From Chitinophagales bacterium (GTDB lineage Bacteria > Bacteroidota > Bacteroidia > Chitinophagales > Chitinophagaceae): DNA of 5,470 bases. The stretch spans positions 1 to 5,470 of the forward strand of contig JAATGW010000696.1 in the NCBI GenBank assembly GCA_015654495.1. The letters run 5' to 3'. Below the pieces are notes generated by a model that had not been told where the DNA came from, did no database searches, and was given only the letters and a program-made list of their open reading frames with translations. The position numbers and the translations under genes were made by a program. Below, in pieces: positions 2,510 to 5,470 of the stretch; position 1 is the stretch's first letter, and each line of letters starts with the position of its first letter.

Positions 2510-5470
2510 GGTGTATTCGCTTGTTGATATTTTTTGATTAATTCAGCCTTGGCCTTTACCCCGGCATCATTTGCTTCCTTTTCCTGCTTTCTATCGTCAT
2601 GCTTTATTTCTCTTTTCTTTTTTTCACTGTCGGTTTTGGGTTTGGTATACTTTCCAGTTTTGGGATCTTTTTCTTTGGAATAAAACTCACCAGAATTTTG
2701 AACTGTATGTGTGGCTTCGTGTGTGCCAACGTCGGCTAGCTGCACATCTTTTCCCTTTTCAGGATCCAACCCTTCAACAGAGATCCCAAGAATGGCCCCA
2801 GCAAGTTCAATTCCATATTCATCAAATGCAATCGCAGTATTATCCCAATCTGCATTTTTTTCATATTCACCTGTGTTTTCATTTAGAACTTGTCCGTCAG
2901 AGGAAGTCTTACTTCCAGTAGTTTTTAAACTCTCGTAGTCACGTAACGACATGACCTCACCCATTGCATGCACATTTTTAAGATGTTTTCCTACATTGTC
3001 TTTTCTGCCGTGGAAATAAATATAAATTTTGCGCTTCGATTTTTCCATTTCAGCCCAAGCTTTTGCCCCTGCTTCAGTCTTATTTAACACTTCCTTATAA
3101 TGTTTAACTTTAGGATCATTTGGATTACCGATTTCATTCCCGTCAAAATCAATAAATTTAATTGGATTATTTAATCCATAAACAAACGGAGAAACTGTGT
3201 TGTATTTTTCAATCATTGGATCTATTGTATTCCACCTTCCGATTTGTCCATCATACATCCTTGCACCATAATCAATCCAATTAAGTCCTGAGCCATCACT
3301 TAATTCCCTTTTTTGCTCCTCTTTTCCATTATACTTGAACTTGTTCTCTGAATATTCAAATTTGGAGGCCGAACTCGAGAGCCCCGCCATTGGCAAACCA
3401 AACGGATAATATTCAGTGGTTTCAAGAATCGATCCCTGCTGATGATTTAATGATAGATTGTCAAAATAAACGTCAATATTATTCTGATTGCTTACATAAA
3501 CATAGATATAGCCATTCTTTAAAACATTGGCATTAAAAGCATGGTCCTTTGTGGCATAGCTGGGGTTCACAAAATCATTGCCGCCACCAACATATTTCAT
3601 CCGTTCATCGAATAAAATATAACTTATTGAGGCTTTTGGTTTGTTTGCTCCCTGACTCTGATTTATAAGATTTCCAATATCCAATGAATTCAAGCCAATA
3701 CTATTAATATCCGACGCAGTTAAGCCTTTGCTAATAGGCATTTGTGGCGTAGTTATTAGTGACCCAAGCAAGTCCATTACGATCATGGGTAATGTAGAAC
3801 CCATACCGCCAGTTGAAGGATAATACGATCTGCCGGTAATAGTTACAAGGTCACCAGCCATTACCTTTAGCATTATACCGAGCCCTATTTTTTCCGTAGC
3901 ATTTCCCCCATTTGTTTTATAAACCTTGCCGGTAGTAGATCCGGCAAAAGTAACTCTTCTGCCAGTTGTAATTTCATACAAAAGAGATTCATTTGTCCAT
4001 GTTGCATCCTCCACAGTTGCTGTAAGATAGCATTGCGATTCAGCTTGGTTTGTTAAAACCATACGAGTATTACCCAGGTGATCTTTCAAAAAGTAATCAA
4101 AAAAATACCGATAAGGCAACACAGGGCAAGGAGCGGTAGTGGCCTTGGCAACGCGGATTCTCCCTTCCTCGTGACTTATGAACTTAAGGTCATCATTCTC
4201 AAATACAGCACCTCCCAAATACAATGTAGTTTTTTCACCAGTCACACCAACTTCAGTAATTATCTTTTTTAATTTAACTCCGTTTGCGTCATATAAAAAC
4301 TTCACTTTACCCTTTTCAGCTCCACTGGCTTTATTTATTCTTACCTCTTCAGGAAGATTGAGAAAATTGTATTTAATTCCATCAGCGTTGGACCAGCCAA
4401 TATCTTTATTCCGATCTTTTAATATATTTCCGTTGGGATCATAAGTATAATCGATCGATGTGGTCGTTTTACCTGGATACAATGAAGATGTTCTAAAGTC
4501 CCCCAATGAGGTTTGCGGAATATTTTTAGAGCCGGAAACATTTGCCAATCTATTTCCAGCAATACCACTTGTTGTAGTATAGTAATATTGTAAGTTGTCT
4601 ATTTCATCACTATTAGTAGTTTTCCAACCCTTTTGTACCATAGTCAAAATATTCCCGTTCGCGTCATAGGTCAAGCCATTCACTGAAAAATCAAGTCCGG
4701 ATGCCAGAGTGAAATTCAACGATCCTGTTTCATTTTGAGCGAATACAGCTTCAATTAATCTGCTAGCTGGATCATATGAAAAATCATACATACGCTTTTC
4801 GCCATCGCCAGCACTTCTCCAGACGATACGACTAATGTTCCCATTTAGTTGGTTTATAAGGGTACGAGCAGGATTTGTATAGGAAGATGTTTTATCATAA
4901 ATCATATCAAATCCAAATTTTGATGTACCTGTTGAATTAACATAACCCCTGTTTGCTCCTAACAACCAACCTCTGATATTATAATCATAGACTAGGGTTT
5001 CTAATGCAGTTGAATTCGGATCAATTATCTTCTTTTTTAAATTACCGAGTCCATCATACTTAGTTTCTGCCAAGATTCTATACGTACTCGGATCACTACC
5101 ACTCTGAGCAGAATTTTTAAACTTCTTTTTTATACTCTCAATACGCCATAGCTTGTCATACGACAATTTAGTAAAAAGAAATAAGTTGGCCGGATTAGGA
5201 GTTTGTTTCTCTAGTTTCTGAATAGTAAAAATCGGTTTATTACTAAAAGAATACAACGTGGAATTTATGTCAGTCCCTCCTGTAATATTTTTACTTTGTG
5301 TTTGGATTAATCGACCTTCGACATCAAAGAAATTAATTGTATACAAATACTGAGCAGGAGTCACTCCAAGTACTTTGGTTTTTGTACCTGTAATTAATCC
5401 TTGTATGTTATCACTTTTTGTAAACGGTTGGGGATACTCAACATCTCCCGGTTCCGCACTAAATGCAGAA
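2506..5470 (-). CDS. Rhs/YD-repeat polymorphic toxin with C-terminal zincin domain, 5' end outside window
   Basis: A large repeat protein expected to form a beta shell around a C-terminal effector. The frame is open to the right edge: in-frame residues upstream of the GTG at 5364 include GLITGTKTKVLG, so that GTG is not the true start. In order: an N-terminal segment typical of Bacteroidota Rhs proteins (YLYTINFFDVEGRLIQTQS); YD repeats such as YDGLGNLKKK, YDPASRLIEA, YDANGNILTM (4637-4677) and YDPNGNILKD; DHLGNTRMVLT (DHLGN at 4069-4083); a beta-rich insert of about 200 residues; EYYPFGL (3398-3415); the Rhs core (3133-3348); and a variable tip with HEATHTVQ. No signal peptide is visible because the N-terminus is missing, so the secretion route is unknown. 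Related Bacteroidota proteins are thought to act in contact-dependent competition; target and activity here are inferred. The gene overlaps the downstream 150-residue gene by ATGA. Confidence 0.95.
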   Translation of the reverse strand, partial: SAFSAEPGDVEYPQPFTKSDNIQGLITGTKTKVLGVTPAQYLYTINFFDVEGRLIQTQSKNITGGTDINSTLYSFSNKPIFTIQKLEKQTPNPANLFLFTKLSYDKLWRIESIKKKFKNSAQSGSDPSTYRILAETKYDGLGNLKKKIIDPNSTALETLVYDYNIRGWLLGANRGYVNSTGTSKFGFDMIYDKTSSYTNPARTLINQLNGNISRIVWRSAGDGEKRMYDFSYDPASRLIEAVFAQNETGSLNFTLASGLDFSVNGLTYDANGNILTMVQKGWKTTNSDEIDNLQYYYTTTSGIAGNRLANVSGSKNIPQTSLGDFRTSSLYPGKTTTSIDYTYDPNGNILKDRNKDIGWSNADGIKYNFLNLPEEVRINKASGAEKGKVKFLYDANGVKLKKIITEVGVTGEKTTLYLGGAVFENDDLKFISHEEGRIRVAKATTAPCPVLPYRYFFDYFLKDHLGNTRMVLTNQAESQCYLTATVEDATWTNESLLYEITTGRRVTFAGSTTGKVYKTNGGNATEKIGLGIMLKVMAGDLVTITGRSYYPSTGGMGSTLPMIVMDLLGSLITTPQMPISKGLTASDINSIGLNSLDIGNLINQSQGANKPKASISYILFDERMKYVGGGNDFVNPSYATKDHAFNANVLKNGYIYVYVSNQNNIDVYFDNLSLNHQQGSILETTEYYPFGLPMAGLSSSASKFEYSENKFKYNGKEEQKRELSDGSGLNWIDYGARMYDGQIGRWNTIDPMIEKYNTVSPFVYGLNNPIKFIDFDGNEIGNPNDPKVKHYKEVLNKTEAGAKAWAEMEKSKRKIYIYFHGRKDNVGKHLKNVHAMGEVMSLRDYESLKTTGSKTSSDGQVLNENTGEYEKNADWDNTAIAFDEYGIELAGAILGISVEGLDPEKGKDVQLADVGTHEATHTVQNSGEFYSKEKDPKTGKYTKPKTDSEKKKREIKHDDRKQEKEANDAGVKAKAELIKKYQQANTP
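2509..3132 (-). other. Variable C-terminal zincin (HExxH) toxin domain of the Rhs protein
   Basis: About 207 residues follow the Rhs core after DFDGNE. The domain is Lys-rich and hydrophilic. HEATH is at 2721-2707 and the extended HEATHTVQ at 2721-2698, the HExxH zinc-binding helix of metallopeptidases. The HExxHxxQ form recalls DUF4157-type (eCIS core) peptidases. A Glu in EKEAND at 2577-2575 is a possible third zinc ligand, about 44 residues after the second His. Metallopeptidase tips are a known class among polymorphic toxins. No more exact family is recognised, and the substrate is unknown. Confidence 0.8.
3133..3348 (-). other. Rhs repeat-associated core domain
   Basis: The translated segment runs from ENKFKYNGKEEQ through LNWIDYGARMYDGQIGRWNT, then IDPMIEKYNTVSPFVYGLNN and PIKFIDFDGNE. 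This matches the conserved Rhs core (Y.yGaR.Yd..iGRw...DP......SPy.Y..NNPi..iD.dG). The core marks the boundary between the conserved shell and the exchangeable toxin tip, and in studied Rhs proteins it is near the site of self-cleavage. Confidence 0.95.

Noticed and set aside
2571..4444. Plus-strand frames opposite the Rhs gene
   Set aside because: They are antisense shadows of an intact, recognisable Rhs coding frame.
5362..5364. GTG at 5364 as the true start of the Rhs gene
   Set aside because: The frame stays open to the window edge, and the upstream in-frame residues (GLITGTKTKVLG) continue the typical Rhs N-terminal pattern.

Overview
The window looks like a chromosomal piece of a Bacteroidota bacterium, most likely a Chitinophagaceae-type lineage. 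The signs are a TTTG / TAnnTTTG promoter, A-rich start regions without Shine-Dalgarno sequences, a long-form HisG, and an Rhs/YD-repeat protein with the core and insert arrangement common in that group. Every well-supported gene is on the minus strand, so the map reads from right to left.

Right part (5470 to 2057): a large Rhs/YD-repeat protein whose 5' end lies outside the window. It carries YD repeats, a DHLGNTR motif, a beta-rich insert of about 200 residues and an Rhs-associated core. After the core comes a charged domain of about 207 residues with the zinc-protease motif HEATHTVQ (HExxHxxQ) and a later Glu (EAND) that may be the third ligand. Its stop overlaps, as ATGA, the start of a 150-residue protein with a signal peptide. 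That small protein resembles the M23 (LytM-like) beta fold without its metal ligands. I read the pair as a polymorphic toxin and its candidate immunity protein. A hairpin with a T tract at 1896-1934 ends the unit.

Middle (about 2056 to 1180): mostly non-coding or eroded DNA. It holds a possible 47-residue plus-strand membrane protein, a 13-bp tandem repeat, two start-less protein-like minus-strand open frames, and a quasi-repetitive stretch resembling a dispersed intergenic repeat.

Left part (1178 to 1): the start of a histidine operon. A Bacteroidota-type promoter is followed almost at once by a 15-codon leader peptide with four His codons, then a perfect GAAA-loop terminator, then hisG (ATP phosphoribosyltransferase) and the first 40 codons of hisD (histidinol dehydrogenase). 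The leader stop codon lies inside a 7-base segment that can pair with the 5' arm of the terminator. This gives a compact ribosome-mediated attenuator: stalling at His codons permits antitermination, and termination at the UAA enforces the terminator.

The two most interesting items are this compact, possibly leaderless his attenuator and the zincin-tipped Rhs protein with its coupled, exported M23-like partner.
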